A stretch of 48,297 nucleotides of DNA from Chloroflexota bacterium. Lineage in GTDB: Bacteria; Chloroflexota; UBA6077; JACCZL01. The position numbers and the translations under genes are program-made. Numbering within the stretch: position 1 is the first letter of the stretch; each line of letters opens with the position of its first letter. The notes under the pieces were generated by a model. It was not told the origin of the DNA, ran no database searches, and was given only the letters and a program-made list of their open reading frames with translations. The stretch lies in the NCBI GenBank assembly GCA_020845495.1, contig JADLFM010000246.1, positions 1-48,297 of the forward strand, given 5' to 3'. Shown in pieces: positions 24,591-32,865 of the stretch.

Positions 24591-24866
24591 ATGCCGACAT
24601 TGAGCGTCTACATCCTTGAACACTGTTTCGGCTGCGAAGAGGCGCGGCGGCTCGCTACGGCAATTGCCGGAAGCTTCGCGAATCTCCGCGTGCGCGTGGT
24701 GGACCTTGATGACGAACCGGACGCGCGTCCCGATAACCTGATAGCTGTGCCGACGTACATGCTGGACGGCAAGGTCATCGCGCTAGGCAACCCTCGGCAG
24801 ATAGACCTTGTCCACGACCTCGAGCACCTACTCGAGTCGCGGCGACGTGAGGAGCACACATCATGA
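24591..24866 (+). CDS. small thioredoxin/glutaredoxin-like protein, CxxC, Crp-linked (copy 1)
   Basis: The 91-residue single-domain thioredoxin fold has LSVYILEHCFGCEEARRLA (Cys12 and Cys15), RVRVVDLDDEPDARPDN, and the cis-Pro strand VPTYMLDGKVIALGNP. It has no signal peptide, so it is cytoplasmic. ATG 24591 follows GGAGACC. The stop overlaps the start of the Crp/Fnr gene (ATGA), implying fixed co-production. It could set or read the redox state of the regulator or its signal. A paralogue with the same overlap arrangement is at 42846-43109. Confidence 0.83.
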   Translation: MPTLSVYILEHCFGCEEARRLATAIAGSFANLRVRVVDLDDEPDARPDNLIAVPTYMLDGKVIALGNPRQIDLVHDLEHLLESRRREEHTS

Positions 24867-25633
24867 TTCGTCGCCGACTGGCCGGCCTGCTCGACGGATT
24901 CCGCGATGAACGCGAGCCGACAACGGTATCGGCAAGCATCACGCCGTCGCTCAGCCAGTTCGCGCCAGAGTTGAAGGTTCGCCATCTCTCAACGATTGAC
25001 ATCTTCCGCGACCTCGAGCCGCAGGTGCTAAGCTGGCTCGCTGTCCATACCAGGATGGTCACCGCTCGACGTGGACAGCACATCTACACTCCAGGGGAGA
25101 CCAGCGAAGCTCTCTTTCTCCTGAAGGCCGGACGCATCCGCATCTATCGCCTGACGGTTGAGGGCAAGAAGCTGGTCCTCTCGACGCTCGGGCCCCACAC
25201 GTTCTTCGGCGACATGCCGCTCGCCGGTCAGCAGATGTACGGCACCTTCGCTGAAACAATGGAGGACAGCACCATCTGCGTCCTCGGGCGGGAAGACCTG
25301 GAGCGACTCATCCGAACACGTCCGCAGGTGGCGATCCGCCTTCTCGAGATCACAGGCCGCCGATTGCTAGACGCCGAATCTGTGATCGAGGACTTCGCCT
25401 TCAAGGGCATCCCCGGGCGAATCGCCACGGTGCTGCTCAAGCTCTCAGCCACTGGTGACGGTCTCTCCGTGGTCGGCTACACCCATCAGGATATTGCCGA
25501 GATGATCGGCTCGTACCGCGAGACGACAACGCAGACTCTCGACGACTTCAAGCGGCGGGGCGTGGTCGAGATCGGCCGGCGGCACATCAAGATTCTGGAT
25601 CGCCGGGCACTCGAATTGATCGCACAGCCGTAG
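24863..25633 (+). CDS. Crp/Fnr-family transcriptional regulator (copy 1)
   Basis: This 256-residue protein has a cyclic-nucleotide-binding-type beta-roll (about residues 45-160: YTPGETSEALFLLKAGRIRIY, HTFFGDMPLAGQQMYG), a dimer helix and a Crp-type helix-turn-helix, YTHQDIAEMIGSYRETTTQTL (in two blocks), ending FKRRGVVEIGRRHIKIL. The only obvious Cys is in TICVLG, so it has no Fnr-type Fe-S site; the effector is unknown and could be haem, nitric oxide or a nucleotide. The recognition-helix residues (GSYRET) are identical in copy 2 at 42 kb, which predicts a shared DNA site. Confidence 0.88.
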   Translation: MIRRRLAGLLDGFRDEREPTTVSASITPSLSQFAPELKVRHLSTIDIFRDLEPQVLSWLAVHTRMVTARRGQHIYTPGETSEALFLLKAGRIRIYRLTVEGKKLVLSTLGPHTFFGDMPLAGQQMYGTFAETMEDSTICVLGREDLERLIRTRPQVAIRLLEITGRRLLDAESVIEDFAFKGIPGRIATVLLKLSATGDGLSVVGYTHQDIAEMIGSYRETTTQTLDDFKRRGVVEIGRRHIKILDRRALELIAQP

Positions 25634-25645
25634 GAAGGGGGCGCC

Positions 25646-26107
25646 ATGATGGATGAGCTCTGCGGGCCCGGTCGTGAAAGCGCCAGGCCAGTCTGTCCGA
25701 TGACGGGCCGCGGGACGCGAGTTGTTAGCCGCACGACGGTTCTGAGCCATGCGGGTAGCGTGGAGACGCCTGAGACGGTGTGGGGATTCTGCGAGGCGCG
25801 CACCTGCGATGTCGTGTACGTCGGCGCCAGCGGCGCCCTGATTCGCAAGGACGAGTTGAAGACACGAGTGGGGGTGAAGGAGACCGCAGATCCGGTACCC
25901 ATCTGCTACTGCTGGTCCTTCAACGAGGGGCGGATCATCAAGGATCTGGTGCGCGAAGGACGCAGCACCGTCCGAGACTTCATCGCGGCGCAGGTCCGTG
26001 ATGGCCGCTGTACCTGCGAGACGAGTAACCCGTCTGGCCGATGCTGCCTCGGCGACGTTGCACGGATACTCGCTCGGCACGCTCGCGAACGGTCCGAATC
26101 AGCATGA
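25646..26107 (+). CDS. CopZ-type Fe-S/zinc metallochaperone-like protein
   Basis: This 153-residue protein is Cys-rich. An N-terminal part carries Cys17, Cys49 and Cys54 (FCEARTCDVVYVG). Then comes a BFD-like [2Fe-2S] section with PICYCWSFNEGRIIKDL (Cys87, Cys89) and DGRCTCETSNPSGRCCLGDV (Cys122, 124, 133, 134; given in one block of twenty). This is the layout of the N-terminal region of Archaeoglobus CopZ and of proteins annotated as CopZ-family metallochaperones. No HMA domain is present. Its stop overlaps the MerF-like start, hinting at mercury or copper handling. Confidence 0.8.
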   Translation: MMDELCGPGRESARPVCPMTGRGTRVVSRTTVLSHAGSVETPETVWGFCEARTCDVVYVGASGALIRKDELKTRVGVKETADPVPICYCWSFNEGRIIKDLVREGRSTVRDFIAAQVRDGRCTCETSNPSGRCCLGDVARILARHARERSESA

Positions 26108-26354
26108 GGTGGCTGTTTCCCGCCGGCATCGCCGGGACTGCAATCACAGCTGCGTGCTGTACCGGCGTCTCACACCAGTCCTCGTCCCATTCCTGCTCAG
26201 GGCCGGTCTCAGCGCCCTGGCATTCGGCCTCGACGCGGTCCTCCTGCCCTTGCTCGGCGTCTTTCTCCTGTTGACGTATGTTGGTTGGAGCGCCAGGCAA
26301 CCCGATACTGTGAATACGACTGACATGCAGGAGGAGCCGCCGACTTCGGTCTAG
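26104..26354 (+). pseudogene. merF: MerF-like mercury transport protein, frameshifted
   Basis: ATG 26104 overlaps the CopZ-like stop (ATGA). The frame reads MRWLFPAGIAGTAITAACCTGV, split here as MRWLFPAGIAG then TAITAACCTGV, with the metal-binding CC of MerF helix 1. It then goes out of frame at about 26169. The adjacent frame continues LTPVLVPFLLRAGLSAL and DAVLLPLLGVFLLLTYVGW to 26354, the second MerF helix. One missing base at the GTC-CTC junction explains the break. MerF brings Hg(II) from a periplasmic carrier to the cytoplasmic reductase. It could be a real decay or a sequencing error. The second CC pair of MerF is absent. Confidence 0.7.
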
Positions 26355-26411
26355 CAACCCAAGCCGGCCGCTGCAAGAAGGCGCGCCTCACGGACATCAG
26401 CGTCGGCCCGA

Positions 26412-27248
26412 TCAGCCTCTTGACATCGCTCCGAGGCTACGACTGGCCTCGTTGGCTGCGGCAAGCACGCACCTCACAAGCTCGTTCTGGCGGTCGCGCA
26501 TACGCTCTCTTGGGCCGGCGACGCTGATCGCGGCCCGCGCTTCGCCAAGATAGTCCGTCACGACGGCCCCAATCGAGAGCACGCCCGCCAGGCTCTCCTC
26601 GTCAACGACCGCGAAGCCGCACGCGCTGATTGAACGGAGGTCGCGCCTGAGGACATCCGGATCGGTCACCGTTCTTGGCGTCGACGTCTCGAGCGGCTGC
26701 GCCAGATAGCGATCAAGGTCACTGTCAGCGAGTCGGGCCAGCAGCGCCTTTCCAGCGGCGTTCGCATGTGGGATACTCCGCGCCCCGACCGGTCGCGCGA
26801 ACCGGATCGGGCTGGGGCTTTCAAATTTGTCGACGATCAACAGGCTCCGACCGTCCAGAACCGTTGTAAACACCGTCTCGCCAGTTTCGTCTCGCAGGCG
26901 GAGCGCGATCGGGCGAATCGCCTGAACCACGTCCAGGTGACGAATGACGGCCGCTCCAACGCGCAAGGCCGTCAGTCCGAGGTCATAGGTGTCGTCGGGG
27001 GCCTGGACGACCCAACCACGACGCTGCAGCAGCTCTAGCAGCCGATGCACGGTCGTCTTGGGCATCCCCATCGCCAGCGCGATAGCACGAACCGTGTGGC
27101 CGCTCTCCTCGCGCTCGGCAAGCCACTCAAGAACCGCGAGTGCGCGCTCAAGCGTGCTCGACCGCGCCACGACGTCCGTCACGTTTCCGCCCAGCGCTCC
27201 AGATTCGTGCAACGGTGAGACCAACCGCTCAACCCGGCCGCTCGCCAT
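26412..27248 (-). CDS. IclR-family transcriptional regulator
   Basis: This 278-residue protein has an N-terminal winged helix (TLERALAVLEWLAE, then TVRAIALAMGMPKTTVHRLLE) and the IclR effector domain with PVGARSIPHANAAGKALLA, LETSTPRTVTDPDVL and GFAVVDEESLAGVLSIGA. A GTG at 27182 could be the true start. It is last in the minus-strand peptide-transport run, 96 bp after the dipeptidase gene, and probably controls it in response to a peptide-derived or organic-acid ligand. Confidence 0.87.
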   Translation of the reverse strand: MASGRVERLVSPLHESGALGGNVTDVVARSSTLERALAVLEWLAEREESGHTVRAIALAMGMPKTTVHRLLELLQRRGWVVQAPDDTYDLGLTALRVGAAVIRHLDVVQAIRPIALRLRDETGETVFTTVLDGRSLLIVDKFESPSPIRFARPVGARSIPHANAAGKALLARLADSDLDRYLAQPLETSTPRTVTDPDVLRRDLRSISACGFAVVDEESLAGVLSIGAVVTDYLGEARAAISVAGPRERMRDRQNELVRCVLAAANEASRSLGAMSRG

Positions 27249-27344
27249 CGACGGTATCCACCTTGTCAGTATCCAGCCAGAGACCCGGCCCTGAAAGCTC
27301 GTAGTTCGTCAGGATGGTACAGGCCGTAGCCGTCAGATCGTACG

Positions 27345-28382
27345 TCAGCAGCCGACCTCGCGCCAGACTCGGCGGAACAGGCGCAAGAAATTCTCGCCAA
27401 GAATCTTGCGCGCATCGGCCTCGTCGAGTCCAGCCCGCAGCATCGCCTCGGTCAGGCGGGGCAGCTGACTTGCATCGGCGACCGGATAGGACCAGGGCGG
27501 GGGAGGGAGCGTCCCCGGCAACCAGACGCCTTCCTCTTGCAGCCAGTTGTACCGCGCCCAGGTCATTTGCTCGCCGGGCGGCTGCGAGAAGTCCAGCCCA
27601 AGCCCTACGTGGTCTATGCCAGCCCGTTCAATGAGATAGAAGAGATGCCGTAACAGATCGTCAATGGTCGGGCTGGCAGTTCCTGCTTTCACAAAGACCG
27701 GATGCCCGTTCAGTCCGATGACGCCACCGGTCGCGACGCACGCGTCGATCTGATCGTCGCGAAGGTTGCGGGGGTGATCGAAGACGCGGGCTGCGTTCGA
27801 GTGGCTGAATGCGACGGGCGCCGTCGAGCGCTCCATCGCCTCCATGGACGAACGGTAGCCGGTGTGCGACAGATCAAGCAGCATCCCGACCCGATTCATC
27901 TCCTCAACGACGCGCCGGCCGAACGTGCTCAGCCCGCCGTCGCGAGTCTCCATGCAACCGTCCGCCGCTGCCTCGGCCTGGTTGTACGCCAGATTCATCG
28001 AGCGCACGCCAAGTCGGTAGTACACCTCAACAAGATCGGCATTGCGGCCGAGCGAGCTGCTGTTCTGGAACATGAGGACGATGGCCAGGCGACCCGTGGC
28101 GCGGGCTTGGACGATGTCATCGGCAGTCAGCGCCAGACAGGTGTCCGGATGGCTTCGGGCCCGTCGCAGGAAGGCGCCGATCGTCGCGAGCATGCTGACA
28201 GGCGTGTCCTCGGCCAGGGCCACCGTCGCAAGTGCGCAGGTCGCTCCACCCGCCTGCCAGTAGCGGGCGTACTGATGGTCACAAAGGATCGGCGCACACG
28301 CGTCGATCACGAGCGCGTCAGCATGGAGCCGCTTTGCCAGCTCGGCGACGGAATCGTCTACGCGTTCACCTGGGATAGTCAT
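27345..28382 (-). CDS. membrane dipeptidase-like protein (peptidase M19)
   Basis: The 345-residue protein has motifs of renal-dipeptidase family zinc enzymes: an N-terminal ALVIDACAPI (the usual His-x-Asp is altered to Asp-Ala-Cys), SMNLAYNQAEAAADG, MLLDLSHTGYRSSMEAM (His), APVAFSHSNAARVFDHPRN, and HVGLGLDFSQPPG. ATG 28382 overlaps the stop of the ABC permease gene; upstream ATGs in the frame are shadows within that gene. The missing first His-x-Asp pair makes binuclear zinc binding uncertain. It probably cleaves dipeptides imported by the adjacent transporter. Confidence 0.82.
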   Translation of the reverse strand: MTIPGERVDDSVAELAKRLHADALVIDACAPILCDHQYARYWQAGGATCALATVALAEDTPVSMLATIGAFLRRARSHPDTCLALTADDIVQARATGRLAIVLMFQNSSSLGRNADLVEVYYRLGVRSMNLAYNQAEAAADGCMETRDGGLSTFGRRVVEEMNRVGMLLDLSHTGYRSSMEAMERSTAPVAFSHSNAARVFDHPRNLRDDQIDACVATGGVIGLNGHPVFVKAGTASPTIDDLLRHLFYLIERAGIDHVGLGLDFSQPPGEQMTWARYNWLQEEGVWLPGTLPPPPWSYPVADASQLPRLTEAMLRAGLDEADARKILGENFLRLFRRVWREVGC

Positions 28383-29305
28383 GCGATGCTCCCACGTTGG
28401 CGTCGGCCTGGATCGACCGCATCGTGCAGACCGTCGCCAACGAGATTGACCGCGGCGACGAGCACGGCAATCGCCAGACCAGGCGGCACCCACAGATACG
28501 GCATCGACTCGAGGGTGGTCAGCGACTGTGCTTCGGCCAGCATGTTCCCCCACGAGGGTGTCGGCGGCTGGACCCCTAGGCCGAGAAACGAGAGTGATGT
28601 CTCCAGAAGGATCGCCCGGGCAACTCCGAACGTCGCTGCCACGATGATCGGCGCCAGCACATTGGGCAACACATGCCGCCGCAGGATACGCCCATCAGTC
28701 GCACCCAGTGAACGGGCTGCATCGACGTACGCATATGTTCGCACGGACAAGATATTGCCGCGCACCAGACGGGCGACGGTCGGCCAGCCAAGCAACCCGA
28801 GCACCAGGACGACGTTGAGCAGGCTCGGTGAGAGCACTGCTACGACGGACACGGCCACGATGAACAGCGGGAACGCCTGAACGACATCAGTGGCCCGCAT
28901 CAGCACCTGATCCCATACGCGGCCGTAGTACCCAGCGATTGAACCGATCAGCAGCCCGAGGGCGACGTTCAGCGCCACGGTGGCGAAGCCAACGGTGAGC
29001 GATGCGCGGGCGCCATGCAGCAGGCGACTGAAGACGTCCCGACCAACGGAGTCTGCCCCGAGCAGGAACTCAGCGGTGGGAGCAGACCGTGGGCGTGCAA
29101 TATTCGTCGTCAGCGGATCGTGTGGCGCGACGACGTTCGCCATGGCGGCCAGGAGCGTAAGCGCCACCACGAGCAGGACACCGACAACTGCCGTGCGTCG
29201 CAGGATGAACCGGCGCACAGCAGCCGCGAACGGCGAGGCCGCCGACTTGGAAGGCAGGTCGGCTGTGCCGATGTGCGGAGGTAGAGCGACATGCACCTTC
29301 TGCAT
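28379..29305 (-). CDS. peptide/nickel-type ABC transporter permease (DppC-like)
   Basis: The 308-residue protein has about six membrane helices, the OppC N-terminal segment (FILRRTAVVGVLLVVALT, PHDPLTTN, FLLGADSVGRDVFSRLLHG) and the EAA loop YVDAARSLGATDGRILRRHVLPN, split here by length, that contacts the ATPase. ATG 29305 gives a 7-bp gap after the DppB gene; ATG 29347 would overlap it by 35 bases. The C-terminal AVNLVGDGLHDAVDPGRR is typical. No ATPase genes are in the window, so it must share them from elsewhere. Confidence 0.87.
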   Translation of the reverse strand: MQKVHVALPPHIGTADLPSKSAASPFAAAVRRFILRRTAVVGVLLVVALTLLAAMANVVAPHDPLTTNIARPRSAPTAEFLLGADSVGRDVFSRLLHGARASLTVGFATVALNVALGLLIGSIAGYYGRVWDQVLMRATDVVQAFPLFIVAVSVVAVLSPSLLNVVLVLGLLGWPTVARLVRGNILSVRTYAYVDAARSLGATDGRILRRHVLPNVLAPIIVAATFGVARAILLETSLSFLGLGVQPPTPSWGNMLAEAQSLTTLESMPYLWVPPGLAIAVLVAAVNLVGDGLHDAVDPGRRQRGSIA

Positions 29306-29312
29306 AGCAGGG

Positions 29313-30272
29313 CTACTCGAAGCGAATCCGCGGGTCAACGAGTGCATACGCGATGTCGGTCAACAGGCTGACCCCCAGCACCGAGATGGCGGACACCAGC
29401 GTCACACCCATGAGGACCGGATAGTCGCGCTGCCGAACAGCCTCGATGCTCAGGCTCCCCATCCCCGGCCACTGAAAGATGGTCTCCGTGATGAGTGTTC
29501 CGCCGAGCAATTGTGGGATCGTCAGGCCGACGATGGTGATGACGGGCAGGAGCGCATTGCGAAGCGCGTGGCTACCTATGACGGTCAGGCGCGAGAGCCC
29601 TTTCGCTGTCGCCGTACGAACGTAGTCTTGTTCGAGTGCGTCGAGCAGGCTGGCTCGCGTGTATCGGATCAACTCGGCGATGTGCGCCAGCGACAGGACG
29701 AACGCGGGCAACGCGAGGTGCTGGAGCCGGTCGCCAAGTGAGAACGGGCGACCGATCGTGTCCATCCCGCCGGTGGGGAAGAGATCCAGCTTGAGCGACA
29801 GCAGGTAAATCAGACCGAGGCCAACAAAGAACGTGGGGATCGACGCCGCCAGGAACGCAGCGGCGGCACTCACGCGATCAGGCAGCGAGTCGCGGCGGAC
29901 GGCAGCCAGCGCGCCGATAGGAATGCCTATCACCACTGACAGGGCGAGTGCCGCCAACATGAGCTGGAGCGTTCCTGTCAGCCGCTCCGACACGCGCTCG
30001 CTCACGGGGCGGCCATTCGCGATCGAATAGCCGAGGTTGCCCTGCATCGCCTCGCCAAGCCAGCGGACGTACCGCACGGGCAGCGGATCGTCCAGCCCAA
30101 GCGCTCGCTTCCGCTCCAGCAAGTCCTCAGGGCTCACGCTGCCCACCTCCGGGCTGACCAGCATGGAGACTGGATCGCCGGGGGCGAGATTGATCAAGCC
30201 ATAGCCGAGGATCGTGACGCCGAGCATCAGGGGCGCCGTCAACAGGAGCCGGCGCAGCAGATACCGTCCCAT
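29313..30272 (-). CDS. peptide/nickel-type ABC transporter permease (DppB-like)
   Basis: The 319-residue protein begins MGRYLLRRLLLTAPLML and has INLAPGDPVSML, RYVRWLGEAMQGNLGYS, the EAA loop YVRTATAKGLSRLTVIGSHA and the terminal DIAYALVDPRIRFE, all standard for DppB/OppB. It forms the membrane channel with the DppC-like partner downstream. The substrate class is peptides or similar amides, supported by the dipeptidase gene in the operon. Confidence 0.9.
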   Translation of the reverse strand: MGRYLLRRLLLTAPLMLGVTILGYGLINLAPGDPVSMLVSPEVGSVSPEDLLERKRALGLDDPLPVRYVRWLGEAMQGNLGYSIANGRPVSERVSERLTGTLQLMLAALALSVVIGIPIGALAAVRRDSLPDRVSAAAAFLAASIPTFFVGLGLIYLLSLKLDLFPTGGMDTIGRPFSLGDRLQHLALPAFVLSLAHIAELIRYTRASLLDALEQDYVRTATAKGLSRLTVIGSHALRNALLPVITIVGLTIPQLLGGTLITETIFQWPGMGSLSIEAVRQRDYPVLMGVTLVSAISVLGVSLLTDIAYALVDPRIRFE

Positions 30273-30315
30273 AGCAACTCCGATCAGCCGACGAATCTAC
30301 TCGTGTGGCAGGCCG

Positions 30316-32118
30316 CTAGTCGGTCACGGTCCACTGATGGATGTTCCAGTACACGCTGCGGAGCAACCCCCAGGCTGATGATGGTGCGATGCCACCAATC
30401 CGCTTATTGATCGCCATGACCTCTGGGTCGACGGGAATCCAGATGCGCGGCAACTCGCGTGTCACGATGTCCTGGAACTCGTGGTAGAGCGTCGCTCGCT
30501 TCCCCTGATCGAGGGTCGCCGCGGCCGTCTTGAAGATCTCATCGACCCGCTCGCTCTTATAGCGGCCAAAGTTCACCCCGCCCGGCGGAATCGACGCACT
30601 GGTGTACTGGTTTGCCAGTGAGTCCGGGTCGTACCCGTTCTGATTCCCGAGAGACAGCAGATCGAATTGACCATCTTTGGCGTCGTTCTGCATCGTCGCA
30701 AAGTCCGACAGCCGCAGATCGAGGTCGATTCCGACGGCCTTGTAGGCGTCCTGAATCAACGGGGCCATGCGCTCGCGTGCCTTGTTGCCGGTTGGATAGC
30801 GGTAGACGACCTTCCGCGAACTGTCCCAGCCAGCGTCCTTGAGCAACTGCCTCGCCTTCTCCTGATCGAAGGAATACTTCGTCAGGTTCGGGCTGATCGC
30901 CCAGGCCGGTCCGTTGACTGGCCCGAAGTTCGCGAGCGTCGGATCCCCCTGCACGGTCTCCGCGATCTTGGCCCGGTCAATGGCGTAGGAAAGCGCCTGC
31001 CGAACCCGGAGATCCTGGAGATACGGCTTTTCAAGGTTGACGTAGAGCGACTGAGCAACGGTCGTCGGATACTGAAAGACGGTGACCGTCTGGACACTTT
31101 TCAGGCGATCAGCCTCGTCGGTCGGGATCGCCGCCATGTCCACCTCGCCCTTCTGAATCTGCGCCTGGAGCACATCCTGGCTCCCAAGGCGGAGGATCAT
31201 CTTTGGGAAGGAGACAGCGCCGAGATGATGCGGCTCGTGCCGATCCAACTCCATGAACTGATCGGTCTGGTAGCGCACGAACTTGAGCGGGCCGCTGCCG
31301 ACGGTCGGATTGGCCCAGTACGGATGCTTCTCAAGCTCCTCGGGCTTCGCTGCACCGAGGATGTGCTTCGGGATGATCGGCGCCTGCACGCCGAGCTGTC
31401 CCAACATCGGAGCGACTGGCGCGTCCAGCAGGATCCTGAAAGTCCGTGGATCGACGGCTTGGAAGCCTTCGACGGTCGGGGCGGAGCCATCGCGGTACGC
31501 TTTGACACCCTTCACGTTGTTGAATCGACTCGCGTAGATCGACTTGGTGCGCGGATCACTCAGGCTCGTCAAGGCGAATGCGACGTCATCCGCGCTGACC
31601 GGCTTCCCGTCGTGCCAGGTCGCCTTCGCGTTCAGATGGAACGTGTAGGACAGGCCGTCCGGGGTGACGTCCCAGCGCTCCGCGAGGCCCGGCGCGGTTC
31701 CCCCGTCCTTATCGAGGCGCGTCAATGTGGAGTAGATCAACTCGCTGTGCACGAGGGAGTACGTGTCGTTGGTTGAGTGCGGGCTGACCATCCTCGGCGC
31801 GCTCCAAATGCCGAAGACCACCGGCTTGCTGGTCGTGGGAGCGGCCACGGCTGGTGGAGCGGCGGCAACCGGTTTCGCTGCTGCGGGCGCTGCAGCCGCC
31901 GGGGACGCTGGCGCTGATGCGGCGGCTGGCGACGCCGGGGCGGCCGCTACAGGTGACGGCGCAGCCGTGGGGGCGCCACCGGACGCAGCGGCAACCGTCG
32001 GCTTTGGCGCAGCAGGCGGAGTCGGCGCGGAACAGGCAGCCAGGAGTCCCGCCGTGCTCAGACCGGCCAGACGAAGGAAGTCACGTCGGGTGAAGTCACG
32101 CCGGGCAGAATGGGTCAT
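30316..32118 (-). CDS. ABC transporter peptide-binding lipoprotein (SBP family 5), Tat-type signal
   Basis: This 600-residue protein starts at ATG 32118 (GGAGGTT upstream). The signal has twin arginines and a lipobox: RRDFTRRDFLRLAGL then LLAACSAP. A long Ala/Pro-rich linker of about 65 residues precedes the SBP_bac_5 domain, with WDVTPDGLSYTFHLNAKATWHDGKPVSADDV in pieces typical of DppA/OppA relatives and VRQALSYAIDRAKIA. It captures ligand outside the membrane and delivers it to the two permeases. First gene of the five-gene minus-strand operon. Confidence 0.9.
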   Translation of the reverse strand: MTHSARRDFTRRDFLRLAGLSTAGLLAACSAPTPPAAPKPTVAAASGGAPTAAPSPVAAAPASPAAASAPASPAAAAPAAAKPVAAAPPAVAAPTTSKPVVFGIWSAPRMVSPHSTNDTYSLVHSELIYSTLTRLDKDGGTAPGLAERWDVTPDGLSYTFHLNAKATWHDGKPVSADDVAFALTSLSDPRTKSIYASRFNNVKGVKAYRDGSAPTVEGFQAVDPRTFRILLDAPVAPMLGQLGVQAPIIPKHILGAAKPEELEKHPYWANPTVGSGPLKFVRYQTDQFMELDRHEPHHLGAVSFPKMILRLGSQDVLQAQIQKGEVDMAAIPTDEADRLKSVQTVTVFQYPTTVAQSLYVNLEKPYLQDLRVRQALSYAIDRAKIAETVQGDPTLANFGPVNGPAWAISPNLTKYSFDQEKARQLLKDAGWDSSRKVVYRYPTGNKARERMAPLIQDAYKAVGIDLDLRLSDFATMQNDAKDGQFDLLSLGNQNGYDPDSLANQYTSASIPPGGVNFGRYKSERVDEIFKTAAATLDQGKRATLYHEFQDIVTRELPRIWIPVDPEVMAINKRIGGIAPSSAWGLLRSVYWNIHQWTVTD

Positions 32119-32246
32119 CACGGACAACCTCCAGGGGACGGACTGAACGCGAGCGACCATCGAGGCGGAACTCGGACGATGTTGGTACGCCGCAGGCTGG
32201 TATGTCGGGTCACTTGGCGCCGGGCCAGACGGTCATGGGCCATCCA

Positions 32247-32777
32247 TCAATCCATCAGCAGACCGTGCGTCCGGAGCGCAGCACGGATAGCGAGGATCTG
32301 GCCGAGGTGATCGGCCAGATGGAAGTGCATCCGCTCGAGCCAGCCGGTGAGCGTCAGGCGGCCGAACGACGGATGGATGCCGGCTCGACTCCAGGCCGCG
32401 TCCGGAAGGCCACACAGGCGAGCGTCCGTCTCGCGGCTGGCCACGAGGTATTCGGCCAGCGTCTCGGTCATCGGCCCGGACGGTTGCCATCGTGCAGCCC
32501 AGACGCCGCCTGGGAAATCCTCAAGGAACGGCTCATCCTCTTCAAGGACGCGCCGAATCCGCACACTGAACCCTTCCCGCTCCGTGTCCCGAAGATGGGC
32601 GAGCGCGAGATGGGCGCTCCAGGCGCCGGCTTGCGGTGCCCAGAGGGCGTAGCGCTCCGGAAACTGCTCAACGACCCAGGCCAACTCCCAGCGAAGGACA
32701 TCGAGGTGTCGGAGGATGGTCTGCCCGCCGGCGGTAGCATGAGCCACACTGCATCCATTTTCGGGACAACGTCCCAT
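32247..32777 (-). CDS. DinB-fold protein
   Basis: This 176-residue protein fits the DinB/YfiT four-helix bundle: GAWSAHLALAHLRDTEREGF and the C-terminal WLERMHFHLADHLGQILAI, whose His residues at the helix positions are the usual metal ligands. ATG 32777 lies 8 bases after a good -10 box, so the mRNA is probably leaderless, which supports this start. Enzymatic role unknown; relatives include thiol-dependent transferases. Confidence 0.78.
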   Translation of the reverse strand: MGRCPENGCSVAHATAGGQTILRHLDVLRWELAWVVEQFPERYALWAPQAGAWSAHLALAHLRDTEREGFSVRIRRVLEEDEPFLEDFPGGVWAARWQPSGPMTETLAEYLVASRETDARLCGLPDAAWSRAGIHPSFGRLTLTGWLERMHFHLADHLGQILAIRAALRTHGLLMD

Positions 32778-32785
32778 TTTTTGAC

Positions 32786-32814
32786 ATAGTAGCGGGAGTT
32801 CTGCGGTCTGTCAA
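32786..32814 (-). promoter_or_regulatory. promoter of the DinB-fold gene, probably leaderless
   Basis: On the minus strand TTGACA (32814-32809) and TACTAT (32791-32786) are 17 bp apart, an excellent housekeeping-type match. The ATG begins 8 bases after the -10 box, so transcription should start at or next to the ATG. Confidence 0.65.
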
Positions 32815-32865
32815 CGCCGAGTTCGGCCTGATGCTCGTCTGCTCTCAAGACAGCCGGGCGCAGAC

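Noticed and set aside
26104..26354. Programmed frameshifting in the MerF-like gene
   Set aside because: No slippery heptamer or following structure is seen at the break, and intact MerF genes are single-frame; mutation or sequencing error is simpler.
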